A stretch of DNA of 53,974 nt from SAR324 cluster bacterium (GTDB lineage Bacteria; SAR324; NAC60-12): assembly GCA_028282505.1 (NCBI GenBank), contig JANQHV010000554.1:1-53974 (forward strand). Reading direction: 5' to 3'. Positions 24,267 through 31,992 of this stretch are shown piece by piece. The notes under the pieces were generated by a model. The model searched no databases and had not been told where the DNA came from. It worked only from the letters and a program-made list of their open reading frames with translations. Position 1 is the stretch's first letter, and each line of letters opens with the position of its first letter. Made by a program: the position numbers and the translations under genes.

Positions 24267-24878
24267 ATGTTTCAAGACCAGATAATTCTTAGAACGGCAA
24301 AACCTAACCTTGATGAAGGACGATTGTTTGCCAACTTTCTCGACAGAGCAGCTGAAGGTTTTTTTCGTTTCTGGCTTGGTCCCAACGCCGTGGATATAGT
24401 TGCCGCAGCATTTATCCAGCCAAACCATGATTTGTCTTACCAGAATGTAATCTTCGCTGAACATGACAGGGTCATTTTGGGAATGACCTTAAGCTACACA
24501 GCCGAGCAGCATCGCAGCACATCAGACCAACCCTTGAAGTTGGCAGCAGGTAGATCTAGTTTGCGGATGAGAGCCATATCAATACTGTTTGCACCACTTC
24601 TGCGAATTATTGACACCATTCCCGATGGCGATTTCTATCTGCAAGCTATTGCGGTTGACAAGGAACTCGAAAGCAAAGGTGTTGGTTCGATTTTACTAGA
24701 TTGGATTGAGAACCGAGCTATTGCCTGTGGATCAGCAAGACTCGTCCTCGACGTTTCAGCAAAGAATGAGCGAGCTCGAAGTTTCTATGAGCGCCGTGGG
24801 ATGACCATCGAGTCGCAGTGGCCAAAGCGATTGCCTATATCAGGATTGAAATTCTATCGAATGGCAAAAGCACTCTAA
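24267..24878 (+). CDS. GNAT-family N-acetyltransferase
   Basis: A 203-residue acetyltransferase. The acetyl-CoA binding core is LQAIAVDKELESKGVGSIL (Q/R-x-x-G-x-G/A loop), followed by LDVSAKNERARSFYERRGM, the classic GNAT motif A/B end. The N-terminal half has no assigned acceptor motif. Base composition is visibly more G+C-rich than the neighbours, and 130 bases of similarly richer DNA precede it, suggesting recent transfer into the island. GGAG before the ATG supports the start. Confidence 0.82.
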   Translation: MFQDQIILRTAKPNLDEGRLFANFLDRAAEGFFRFWLGPNAVDIVAAAFIQPNHDLSYQNVIFAEHDRVILGMTLSYTAEQHRSTSDQPLKLAAGRSSLRMRAISILFAPLLRIIDTIPDGDFYLQAIAVDKELESKGVGSILLDWIENRAIACGSARLVLDVSAKNERARSFYERRGMTIESQWPKRLPISGLKFYRMAKAL

Positions 24879-24910
24879 GTTCTAATAGATATCATCTCTG
24901 AATGCATATT

Positions 24911-25087
24911 AGAGGGTGTTTAAAAATTATGTTCCTACTGCAAAACTGCCAAAAATGGAGCGGATTTCCGGAATGCCGGACCACCAGAAATTCTCGTTAA
25001 ATAGTTCGCTATTCGCCTCAAATTTCTGAAAAATCTCTCTCATTTTGGACGATTTTTCGTCACGGAAATAATTTTTAAACGCCCTCT
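24911..25087. mobile_element. MITE-like element with inverted ends
   Basis: A 177-base segment bounded by AGAGGGTGTTTAAAAATTAT and its near-complement ATAATTTTTAAACGCCCTCT. If the ends are taken as GAGGG...CCCTC, the flanks show a TTA/TTA duplication. This fits IS5-group elements that duplicate a TNA target. The interior encodes no transposase, so it would move in trans. It interrupts an orphan pentapeptide-family header. Confidence 0.6.
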
Positions 25088-25088
25088 T

Positions 25089-25166
25089 AGACTCCACCCA
25101 CTCCTTGTGCTTCTTCAGGATTTCCTGGAGTTCGTCTTTGCTGATTTTTCTCAGTTCGTTGGCCAT
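25089..25166 (-). pseudogene. orphan header of a pentapeptide-family gene
   Basis: Twenty-six codons from ATG 25166 (MANELRKISKDELQEILKK, then HKEWVES) are almost base-for-base the header of the module B gene at 19442, but on the opposite strand. The reading frame then runs into the MITE-like element and continues for 53 unrelated codons to a stop at 24927. No pentapeptide repeats follow on the far side of the element, so the gene was already cut down or was deleted together with the insertion. Confidence 0.75.
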
Positions 25167-25184
25167 CGTTGTTAGTCTCTGGGG

Positions 25185-25397
25185 TTAAGCTGGAATTTTG
25201 GTTACTTTGGGTTCAGGTAATGTGTCACCATGCTCTTGTGCGCTTTCTAACCATAAATCCATCGCTACTTTTACTTCGTGGAGTGCTTCTTCATAGGTTT
25301 CACCAAATGCAGAGCATCCTCTCAATTCCTCGACAATGGCAATGAACCCTTCATCTTCGAGACTCCAGAAAATCTTGATCGTGTATTTTGTTTCCAT
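25185..25397 (-). CDS. hicB: HicB-family antitoxin
   Basis: A 70-residue protein with the HicB partial RNase H-like fold: IKIFWSLEDEGFIAIVEEL, then GCSAFGETYEEALHEVKVAM. It lacks an obvious C-terminal DNA-binding domain, as in short HicB forms. ATG 25397 is chosen because GGAG precedes it by six bases; a TTG at 25412 inside the hicA gene is in frame. Its ATG is one base after the hicA stop (TGA-G-ATG), so the pair is co-translated. It should neutralise the HicA RNase encoded upstream. Confidence 0.88.
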   Translation of the reverse strand: METKYTIKIFWSLEDEGFIAIVEELRGCSAFGETYEEALHEVKVAMDLWLESAQEHGDTLPEPKVTKIPA

Positions 25398-25398
25398 C

Positions 25399-25635
25399 TC
25401 ATTCTCCGTCAATTGCTTCTAGTGCTTGCTTGATTTGATATGGTTTTGCATTACCGGATTTGTCTGGTTGGAAATTCAAACGCCTCCTTGTTAGAGGATG
25501 TAAGAACAAATGATGACTTCCTCTCGTTCGATCTAATACAAATCCTTGATCCTTCAGCCATTGTACCACATCCTTAAACTTTATATTATTGGGATTGTTT
25601 CTAATTCTTTGATCCAGTTTTTCTTGTTTTCCCAT
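25399..25635 (-). CDS. hicA: HicA-family mRNA interferase toxin
   Basis: A 78-residue double-stranded-RNA-binding-fold toxin. DVVQWLKDQGFVLDRTRGSH matches HicA, with the catalytic histidine in GSHHLF and the closing KPYQIKQALEAI helix. It is slightly longer at the N-terminus than classic HicA (about 60 residues). AAGGAAACTTG before ATG 25635 supports the start. It lies first in the hicA-hicB operon. Confidence 0.88.
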   Translation of the reverse strand: MGKQEKLDQRIRNNPNNIKFKDVVQWLKDQGFVLDRTRGSHHLFLHPLTRRRLNFQPDKSGNAKPYQIKQALEAIDGE

Positions 25636-25714
25636 CAAGTTTCCTTAACCTGTGTTTCAGTGTTAAGGTGATTGTGCTTATTATGCACAATAGTGTCAAA
25701 TTTTATTGTGTCGA

Positions 25715-25951
25715 TTATGCACTTTTATCAAAATTAAGAAAAGTCTGAATGATACCCTTCACGTTTTTTGGTATGCCGTTCGTCCTCCACTTCGGGAACT
25801 GGGTACGATCAATCGGGTTTTCATCATCTCTCAAATGCTCAGATAATTTGGTAGCCAATTCGGTATCATCACTACAGCCCAACTTTTCCATCAGCTGAGC
25901 CAGCAATTCAACTGATTCCTGATCCTGATCTTTTTGAGGTTTACCTACCAT
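25715..25951 (-). CDS. orphan HTH protein similar to phage CI repressor N-termini
   Basis: A 78-residue protein. KLGCSDDTELATKLSEHL followed by QFPKWRTNGIPKNVKGIIQT has the spacing of CI-type helix-turn-helix domains, including the W(R/K)xxGIP turn. It lacks the peptidase half of a full CI repressor. It is preceded by a perfect palindrome at 25967-25982 and may repress itself. Neighbours are two toxin-antitoxin pairs. Confidence 0.6.
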   Translation of the reverse strand: MVGKPQKDQDQESVELLAQLMEKLGCSDDTELATKLSEHLRDDENPIDRTQFPKWRTNGIPKNVKGIIQTFLNFDKSA

Positions 25952-25966
25952 TCTTCAATTTCTGTT

Positions 25967-25982
25967 TGAGGTTAAAACCTCA
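25967..25982. promoter_or_regulatory. palindromic operator candidate
   Basis: TGAGGTT-AA-AACCTCA, a perfect 16-base palindrome, 16 bases before the start of the leftward HTH gene. Confidence 0.5.
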
Positions 25983-26014
25983 GATTATCATCACCCGCGC
26001 AACGCACCAGCCTA

Positions 26015-26057
26015 ATAATGTACATCGAGCAGACGAGCTGCTCATGTGGCTCATTAT
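26015..26057. repeat. long imperfect hairpin in a non-coding gap
   Basis: ATAATGTACATCGAGCAG pairs with CTGCTCATGTGGCTCATTAT around ACGAG, with two bulged bases. The surrounding 25983-26187 stretch is more G+C-rich than the island and has open frames on both strands without ribosome binding sites, so I see no gene there. The hairpin could be a terminator for the leftward HigBA genes or the end of a lost element. Confidence 0.45.
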
Positions 26058-26187
26058 CCCCTTTGGTATGGAGCCAATGACTTTTGGATTTGTCGAGATT
26101 CTTTGCAAGGTGAACGAGAAAATGAGCCATTTCAAAACCGCAGGGATTGAAATCTGTCTCAATTGGCTTGTCATGTCATGCGCTCTA

Positions 26188-26511
26188 TTACGCACTCAAT
26201 CTATAGTCGAGTAGTTCTGGAAACCTGTCCAGTAACTCAAGGAGAACCTTTGTTGAGCCAGTAGGTTTTCTTTTTCCCTGCTCCCATTGTCTTACAGATG
26301 AAGGGCTAACATTTAGGACTTGAGCAAATACCGTTTGGCTCAGATTCATATTTTTTCTTATTTTTTGAATTTGTTGCGGAGATAAATCTATCTTTGGAAT
26401 CTTAACGCCCAGAGTATCTAATTCTTTCTTGGTGAAAGATGTTTTTAATCCAGCATTAAGCATTTGTTGAACAGTATCTCCTACTGCACTTGTTATTGAA
26501 TCTCTCATCAT
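26188..26511 (-). CDS. HigA-type XRE antitoxin
   Basis: A 107-residue protein. The C-terminal half is a helix-turn-helix (IRKNMNLSQTVFAQVLNVSP, then SSVRQWEQGKRKPTG) of the HigA/XRE antitoxin class. The N-terminal 45 residues hold the toxin-contacting segment expected in this class. Its ATG overlaps the stop of the preceding toxin gene by four bases (ATGA), so the two are coupled in the toxin-first order typical of higBA. It should autorepress through the palindromes before the toxin gene. Confidence 0.88.
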   Translation of the reverse strand: MMRDSITSAVGDTVQQMLNAGLKTSFTKKELDTLGVKIPKIDLSPQQIQKIRKNMNLSQTVFAQVLNVSPSSVRQWEQGKRKPTGSTKVLLELLDRFPELLDYRLSA

Positions 26512-26879
26512 TCATCCTCCAAATCAAATAATACTTTTTCAAGTATTGCCTGCTTTAATTCTTCTGAATTTAAATTCAAAAGATCACTCCCCAATTTTTT
26601 GAAATATTTTAATTCTGTTTTGCTGATATTATCTTTTTCATTTTTCCCAAAACCATATAGAAAAATAGCTCTGTCCTCTTTTCTATAAACTATGATTGTC
26701 CTAAAGCCTGAGCTTTTACCACTATGTTCTCTTTTTACACGAATTTTAAAAAGATCACTTCCCAAATTCGATGTGGAGAGATCCAATTCTAGATCTTCAA
26801 TAGCATCTAGTAAATCTTGGTTGCTCAACTTCACTTTTTTTGACCATTTTTGGAACCATTTGGTAACTAATTTATCCAT
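26508..26879 (-). CDS. RelE/HigB-like toxin (COG4737 type)
   Basis: A 123-residue protein. LFKIRVKREHSGKSSGFRTI, then IVYRKEDRAIFLYGFGKNEK, matches the RelE-superfamily toxins that are paired with HTH antitoxins (type II inhibition addiction module). It lies upstream of and overlaps its antitoxin. The N-terminus (WFQKWSKKVKLSN) is a little extended. Ribosome-dependent mRNA cleavage is the family activity; catalytic residues cannot be assigned by eye. Confidence 0.82.
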   Translation of the reverse strand: MDKLVTKWFQKWSKKVKLSNQDLLDAIEDLELDLSTSNLGSDLFKIRVKREHSGKSSGFRTIIVYRKEDRAIFLYGFGKNEKDNISKTELKYFKKLGSDLLNLNSEELKQAILEKVLFDLEDE

Positions 26880-26882
26880 AAA

Positions 26883-26908
26883 ATCACTATACTACATTGT
26901 GATATAGT
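26883..26908 (-). promoter_or_regulatory. interleaved palindromes before the toxin-antitoxin operon
   Basis: ATCAC (26883-26887) with GTGAT (26899-26903), and ACTATA (26886-26891) with TATAGT (26903-26908), are two overlapping inverted repeats starting four bases before the toxin ATG. This fits autoregulation by the HTH antitoxin. Confidence 0.5.
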
Positions 26909-27355
26909 TAACAAGCAGGTTTCGAGGGATGAATGGAGGACATAACAGAGTCAATGGATCTTGCGGTATCTCCACTATTATGGAGGGAAACCTATCCAAT
27001 GGGAGATAGGAAGTCAATCATTTCATCTGCCAACTGTTTCGCCCCAGGAAGAAAATCAAACGGTGTTTTGGATATACTCATGTGATGAAAAAAGACATTG
27101 ATGGACTACAAAGCCCTTTGGATCAATGGTGATCCCCCATAAAAGCATGATTGGAAAAATCATCTTTGTTTTTCCTATTTCAGAAAACTTGAACATCGGA
27201 CGAAAGCGTGATATTTGTTGCTTGTTTTTCCTGGCTTGCGTGGTATTGTTCAATAGGAATAGCCTGAGAAAACCAAATTCTAACACCCCACCTATCATAA
27301 GCCTCACAGCCTACAGAAAACTTCTGCTACATGATTATTAGGGATATAGAATCTA
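26909..27355. other. intergenic right end of the island
   Basis: About 450 bases between the leftward toxin-antitoxin operon and the rightward ABC exporter. Open frames on both strands (27056-27307 leftward, 27126-27341 rightward) mirror each other, lack ribosome binding sites and match nothing I know. A 50-codon frame from 26934 is likewise unsupported. It presumably carries the exporter promoter, but I cannot point to boxes with confidence. Confidence 0.4.
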
Positions 27356-29104
27356 ATGTTATCTCGAGGAATTGATACAGTTAATTTACTGTGGAGCTTT
27401 TTAAAACCTCGGAAGCAAAACTTCATTCTTTGCATTTTCCTTGCGTTTTTCAGCTCTATCATACTTGGAAGTGCCCTCAGTTTAATATTACCTGTCGTGA
27501 GTCTTGTTTTTTCCTCTGAATTATTCACAAGTCACGAAAATCTTGGATATTTTCAACAAATCATTCAAGCATTTCAAAATACTATAGCTGATCTTGAGCA
27601 CAAAGAAATTTTTGCTGTCGGCATTCTTTTTCTCATGGCCACTTTCAATGAAGGAATACGATTTTTAGTAATATGTGTAAATAGCAGTCTGACTGCAAAA
27701 ATAACCTATGATTGTCGGGATCGTATTTACAGTGTAATTCAAAATATGCAGTATGGTCATTTCTCCAGGCATCCTCACGGGATGTTTATTCAATTGTTGA
27801 TTACTGAAACTCGAAGCGTTTATACTGTATTTAAACATCTGTTGAGCATCGTGGTGACCTCGGTCAACTCTTTTGTTTTAATTCTGTTAATGATGCTCCT
27901 TTCCTGGAAATTGAGTCTGCTGTTATTGGCATGCTTTCCTGTTATTGTTTTAATTAACTTAAAAATAGTTAAAAATATCAAATTATTAGGAAAAAAAGCA
28001 ATTAATTCACGTGCTAATCTGACAAGCCAGGTGGGTGAAGGAATTTTAGGTCTCAAGCAGTTGCGTTTGCTTGGAGCAGAATCCCAAATAGCAACAAAAG
28101 TTAATAAAATCTCATTTCGATTGGAGCAAATTGTTAAATCAATTCAGATTAGAAATAGCTTCCAGTCCTTTATTTCCCAAAATCTTTTCATTCTTGGGGT
28201 TTTGGGTATTTTCAACGTTTGGTTTTTTTTGCCAGTCTTTGCTGAAGGTATCCCCCGAAAAGCAGGAATTGTCACCTTTTTTATACTTGTCAGCAGATTA
28301 GTTGAATATTTGAGTTCTGTCGCAAAAGACTATGGAGCTATTTTTGCGAACTATCCTGCTCTTAAGCGTGTTAATGAATTTCTAGAAAAAAAACATGTCA
28401 TGGAACAGGGTGGTTCCATACAACGGGAATTATTGTGTCACACAGGAATCAATTTAGAAAATATTCACTTTGCCTTTTCAGCAGATACCCCCATCCTCAA
28501 AGGCATTTCATTGCAAATTAAGAAGGGCAGTTATATAGGGATTTTAGGTACTTCCGGAAGTGGAAAAACAACAATGTTTAATTTACTTCCTAGAATTTAC
28601 GATCCGACTGAAGGCAAGATTTTAGTTGATTCAGTGGATATTCGTGAATTCCAATTACAATACTTACGCTCAAAAATTGGAATGATCTCACAGGATTTTT
28701 TCCTTTTCAACAGCACGATCCGGGAGAATCTTCTTTTATCCAAACCAGATGCTGAAGAAAATACCATTTGGACATCATTGGAAAAAGCAGGATTGTATGA
28801 ATTTGTCAAATCTCAGGATCAAGGGTTAAACAGTCTTGTTGGTAACAATGGCGATCAATTATCAGGAGGGCAACGTCAACGTTTATCCCTGGCGATGCTG
28901 TTTTTACAAAATCCAGAAATAATTATCATGGATGAAGGAACGAGCTCTGTGGACCAGAAAACAGAAAAACATATCTTGAACACACTACGTGAATTACACG
29001 AAAAAGGAAAAACCATTATCTGTAGTACTCATAAAGCAAGCACACTCTCTGATGCGGATCATGTTTATGAGATGCGAAACAATACCCTGGAAAAGATTCG
29101 ATAA
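27356..29104 (+). CDS. ABC transporter, fused permease/ATPase, paralogue of 15100-16854
   Basis: A 582-residue half-transporter with six membrane helices (about 20-330) and an ATPase domain: Walker A GILGTSGSGKTTM near residue 395, signature LSGGQRQRL, Walker B IIIMDEGTSSVDQ. It is similar along its whole length to the exporter at 15100 (TFIQLIITETKS there, MFIQLLITETRS here; IPRKAG in both). Two paralogues could form a heterodimer or serve different glycans. It stands at the right border of the island and begins the second glycan region. Confidence 0.9.
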   Translation: MLSRGIDTVNLLWSFLKPRKQNFILCIFLAFFSSIILGSALSLILPVVSLVFSSELFTSHENLGYFQQIIQAFQNTIADLEHKEIFAVGILFLMATFNEGIRFLVICVNSSLTAKITYDCRDRIYSVIQNMQYGHFSRHPHGMFIQLLITETRSVYTVFKHLLSIVVTSVNSFVLILLMMLLSWKLSLLLLACFPVIVLINLKIVKNIKLLGKKAINSRANLTSQVGEGILGLKQLRLLGAESQIATKVNKISFRLEQIVKSIQIRNSFQSFISQNLFILGVLGIFNVWFFLPVFAEGIPRKAGIVTFFILVSRLVEYLSSVAKDYGAIFANYPALKRVNEFLEKKHVMEQGGSIQRELLCHTGINLENIHFAFSADTPILKGISLQIKKGSYIGILGTSGSGKTTMFNLLPRIYDPTEGKILVDSVDIREFQLQYLRSKIGMISQDFFLFNSTIRENLLLSKPDAEENTIWTSLEKAGLYEFVKSQDQGLNSLVGNNGDQLSGGQRQRLSLAMLFLQNPEIIIMDEGTSSVDQKTEKHILNTLRELHEKGKTIICSTHKASTLSDADHVYEMRNNTLEKIR

Positions 29105-29120
29105 GCTTGCTTTGTAAAAA

Positions 29121-29273
29121 TCCCAAAAGGGTATGATCATATTTGTAACCTGTTGTGAAAAAATAATTTCCCCTCCTTTTCAAGGAGGGATTAGGGGAAG
29201 TCGTAGACATAACAAATTCTCCCTAAGCGAAGATTAGCCCCACTCTCTTGAAAAGGGGAAGAACTTCCACGTA
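29121..29273. repeat. dispersed palindromic repeat, copy 1 (double)
   Basis: The first 87 bases match 45001-45087 at about 70 positions by eye, including TTGTGAAAAAAT and the hairpin core CCCTCCTTTTCAAGGAGGG. A second, inverted relic of the core (CTCTTGAAAAGGGGAAG) follows to 29273. It is non-coding and lies between transcription units. Confidence 0.75.
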
Positions 29274-29324
29274 GCCGAAAATATGATCAAGTCCTCCAAA
29301 AACCTAAGAAAGATTTGATATAAT

Positions 29325-30479
29325 ATGACATCAACAGTTGGAACATATGATATAATTTTACTGTATATCCATTGCAGGGAGCATTATTACTATTTGAACC
29401 TGGTTAAGTTTCTGGCTCCAGAATATTCTATTGGGATTCTACTGATCACAGACCCAAAACCAGCATGGAGACGTGTCAAAACGACGGAAAGCAATCAAAT
29501 GTTAATGGATATGTGTCAGGATATGGGAGCTCACATCCTGGATATCAACAAACGTTATGATTGTAAATTGCTGCTTGCTCCTCAAGCCGACTATAATGAA
29601 GATTTTACAGTAAAAGTCACCAGTAAAGTGGCCGTTGTCCTACATCGCTTTGGTTCAGGAAGCCAGGGGTTGGAAACCTTCAAAAAAATGGGAATCAACA
29701 AGATTTGGGTCTATGAAAACAAACTTTTCTTCGACGTAGCAGCCTCTGAACAAAAAGCAGATTTAGCAAACCAATTTGATGTGTCTGAAATGGGAAGCCC
29801 CTATGCCAGATATCCGGCATTTGATTTTTCGCCTTTAAACATTGACTACCTGATTGCTTACCCCACACTCATGTTGATTCGAGAACCACAAAAGAAGATA
29901 CAATTGTTAGAAAGTATCAATCTTCTGATTGATCGCATTCCCAATGACAAAGTCGTTTGTCTCAAACCTCATAATACCGAGGATGGTGGCGCCATTATTG
30001 GCAGAAATTCCATGCTAAAAAAATTAGGAGGACTCACTGTCAAATCATTGGATCAGACCAGTTCCGTTTTCTTTTCCACAGTCTCTATGCTCAACTTGGG
30101 TGAATATGTTCCAGATCGTATTTACAATAAAAGAATAGATATTCTTGAAACTTTGCTCGAAAACAAAGTAGTTTTCTTATCCGATCTTTCAGAATATTAT
30201 AACTTTGGCATTGAACATTTTCTCCCATTTGTCAAAGAAGGAGTCATTACAGGGATATCGTCATGTATCTGGCATTGTTTGTATAACCAACTGCCTGTGT
30301 ATAATTGTGACAATCAACCCTTTGGAGAGCATATCATCAATTATGCCGTGTATGAGCATTTTTATATTCCGTTTTGTCAAGAACAACTGGATTTTAATCC
30401 AGCTTATTATAACAAAGTGAGTGAAACAGCCAAACAAGCTGACCTGATCACAATGATTAAAAATGAATTAAATGGTTGA
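29325..30479 (+). CDS. unrecognised protein, possible GT-B-type glycan transferase
   Basis: A 384-residue soluble protein. The beginning (YDIILLYIHCREHYYYLNLV) and a later CLKPHNTEDGG plus GISSCIWHCLYNQLPVYNCD near residues 304-325 recall the Rossmann halves of CDP-glycerol- or capsule-type transferases, but I cannot name a family. It sits in front of a methyltransferase whose ATG lies eight bases inside this gene, and two genes ahead of neuA, so a role in sialic-acid-type glycan assembly is likely (inference). Confidence 0.5.
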   Translation: MTSTVGTYDIILLYIHCREHYYYLNLVKFLAPEYSIGILLITDPKPAWRRVKTTESNQMLMDMCQDMGAHILDINKRYDCKLLLAPQADYNEDFTVKVTSKVAVVLHRFGSGSQGLETFKKMGINKIWVYENKLFFDVAASEQKADLANQFDVSEMGSPYARYPAFDFSPLNIDYLIAYPTLMLIREPQKKIQLLESINLLIDRIPNDKVVCLKPHNTEDGGAIIGRNSMLKKLGGLTVKSLDQTSSVFFSTVSMLNLGEYVPDRIYNKRIDILETLLENKVVFLSDLSEYYNFGIEHFLPFVKEGVITGISSCIWHCLYNQLPVYNCDNQPFGEHIINYAVYEHFYIPFCQEQLDFNPAYYNKVSETAKQADLITMIKNELNG

Positions 30480-31296
30480 CGATATTCAAAAACAGTGTCG
30501 TGTGTGTGGGCATCAAGAATTTTCCATGTGGGGAAATCGTGATGGACTACCTCTATATCAGTGTAAAAATTGCGAGCTTGTCTTCTTTTTTCCTTATCCG
30601 ACACAGGAGGAACTGGAAGTCTACTACAACAGTTCCTACCATGCCGAGCGAGGTTATGGAGGGAGTGGCAACGCAGGACAACTTAGAAAACAAATGTACG
30701 AGTTAGACATCAAAGATTTAGAAAAAAAACTCAGGAGTTACGGTCGTTTTCTTGATGTGGGCTGTGCCGAAGGTGTCTTCTTGTCGATGCTCAACAACCG
30801 ATGGGAAAAGTGTGGAATTGACATTTCTCAACCAGCGGTAGAACAGGCACGACAAAAAGAAGGGATTGAAGCGGAAGTTAAGGAAATTTCAGAAGTAAAA
30901 GATAACTCTTTTGATGTTGTCCACCTACGGGGGGTCTTTGAGCACATGCTCGATCCTCTTGAATTCGTAAAAATATCGAACCAAAAATTAAAGAACAATG
31001 GTTTTTTAGTATTGAGCAATACTCCAAATATTGGTGGACTGGTTCCAGCTCTTTTTCGGGGAAGGTTTAAACTGGTTATTCCGAATGAGCATCTGCATTA
31101 TTTTTCCGTGCGCACCATGCATACTCTCGCTGAATTGGGAGGGTTTGTGATAAAAGACATCACGTATCCGTATTTTGGTTCGCCCTACTGCTCATTTTGG
31201 AAAGATATGATAGACATTCCGATTAACCTGGTAACTGGTAAAATGTCTCCTCCCTTCTGGGGAAATATTTTTACAGTCTACATGCAAAAAATTTAA
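30472..31296 (+). CDS. SAM-dependent methyltransferase with N-terminal zinc ribbon
   Basis: A 274-residue protein. CRVCGHQEF and CKNCELVF at residues 9-36 are two CxxC knuckles of a small zinc ribbon. A Methyltransf_23-type domain follows, with FLDVGCAEGVFLSML for SAM binding and VVHLRGVFEHMLDPLEF. Such zinc-ribbon methyltransferases are common in capsule and O-antigen loci. The start overlaps the previous stop by eight bases. Confidence 0.82.
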   Translation: MVDDIQKQCRVCGHQEFSMWGNRDGLPLYQCKNCELVFFFPYPTQEELEVYYNSSYHAERGYGGSGNAGQLRKQMYELDIKDLEKKLRSYGRFLDVGCAEGVFLSMLNNRWEKCGIDISQPAVEQARQKEGIEAEVKEISEVKDNSFDVVHLRGVFEHMLDPLEFVKISNQKLKNNGFLVLSNTPNIGGLVPALFRGRFKLVIPNEHLHYFSVRTMHTLAELGGFVIKDITYPYFGSPYCSFWKDMIDIPINLVTGKMSPPFWGNIFTVYMQKI

Positions 31297-31307
31297 TAAT
31301 AAGTAAA

Positions 31308-31991
31308 ATGTCAAAAACAGTTGCTATCATTCCAGCTCGTGGAGGATCAAAGGGGATTCCCAGAAAAAATATCCGTGATTTTTGTGGCAAACCATTGATC
31401 GCTCATTCCATCCTGGCAGGGCTTCAAGCACAACAGGTCCATGAAGTGTATGTTTCCACAGAAGATCAAGAGATTGCTGAGGTTGCTAAAGCTTGTGGGG
31501 CTCAAATCATAGCACGTCCGATGGAGCTTGCTTCAGATACAGCGTCTACTTTTTCTGTTCTGCATCATGCCAGCAGTGTTCTCAATTTTCCTGAAGTTTT
31601 GGTCACTTTACAACCCACTTCACCTCTGAGGACGGCTGAACAGATTGATCATGCAATCAATCTCCTGGACGGCCAGACAGAAACGGTGGTTTCCGTTTGC
31701 CCCACTCATCGGTATCATTGGCGTGAAGAAAATGGATATGGCCTGCCAAATTTTGAGTCACGTCGCAGGCGCCAGGAAATGGGCACGCAATTTATTGAAA
31801 ATGGTTCAATTTATGTAACTCGCAAGTCCGTATTCCAGCGAGTAGATGATCGTCTCGGCATGGGAATTACTTCTACCGGCAAAATCAAACTATATATAAT
31901 GGATGAACAATACTCCGTGGAGCTTGACTCAGAAACAGACTTCACGATCCTGGAACAGCTATACAAATCAAAGGAAGAAAAGGAAAATTAA
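31308..31991 (+). CDS. neuA: acylneuraminate cytidylyltransferase (NeuA-like)
   Basis: A 227-residue CMP-sugar synthetase. IIPARGGSKGIPRKN at the N-terminus is the CTP-binding signature, TLQPTSPLR binds the nucleotide, and FIENGSIYVT is conserved near the end. It activates a nonulosonic acid (sialic, legionaminic or pseudaminic acid) as the CMP sugar. The stop is followed immediately by the neuB ATG. No neuC/legG-type epimerase is in the window, so which nonulosonic acid is made cannot be told. Confidence 0.88.
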   Translation: MSKTVAIIPARGGSKGIPRKNIRDFCGKPLIAHSILAGLQAQQVHEVYVSTEDQEIAEVAKACGAQIIARPMELASDTASTFSVLHHASSVLNFPEVLVTLQPTSPLRTAEQIDHAINLLDGQTETVVSVCPTHRYHWREENGYGLPNFESRRRRQEMGTQFIENGSIYVTRKSVFQRVDDRLGMGITSTGKIKLYIMDEQYSVELDSETDFTILEQLYKSKEEKEN

Positions 31992-31992
31992 A

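Noticed and set aside
24927..25088. Continuation of the 79-codon leftward frame beyond the header as a real protein
   Set aside because: Codons after WVES come from the inverted-repeat element. The chimeric protein is an accident of the insertion.
25966..26214. Open frames on both strands and a tRNA-like appearance of the G+C-richer gap
   Set aside because: No tRNA T-arm or acceptor pairing could be formed. Neither frame has a ribosome binding site or recognisable content.
27056..27341. Two overlapping open frames, one on each strand
   Set aside because: They mirror each other, lack ribosome binding sites and match no family. They most likely reflect chance in AT-rich DNA.
31903..31992. Upstream extension of the neuB frame into neuA
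   Set aside because: The extra 30 residues lie inside neuA and outside the NeuB fold. ATG 31993 has a good ribosome binding site.
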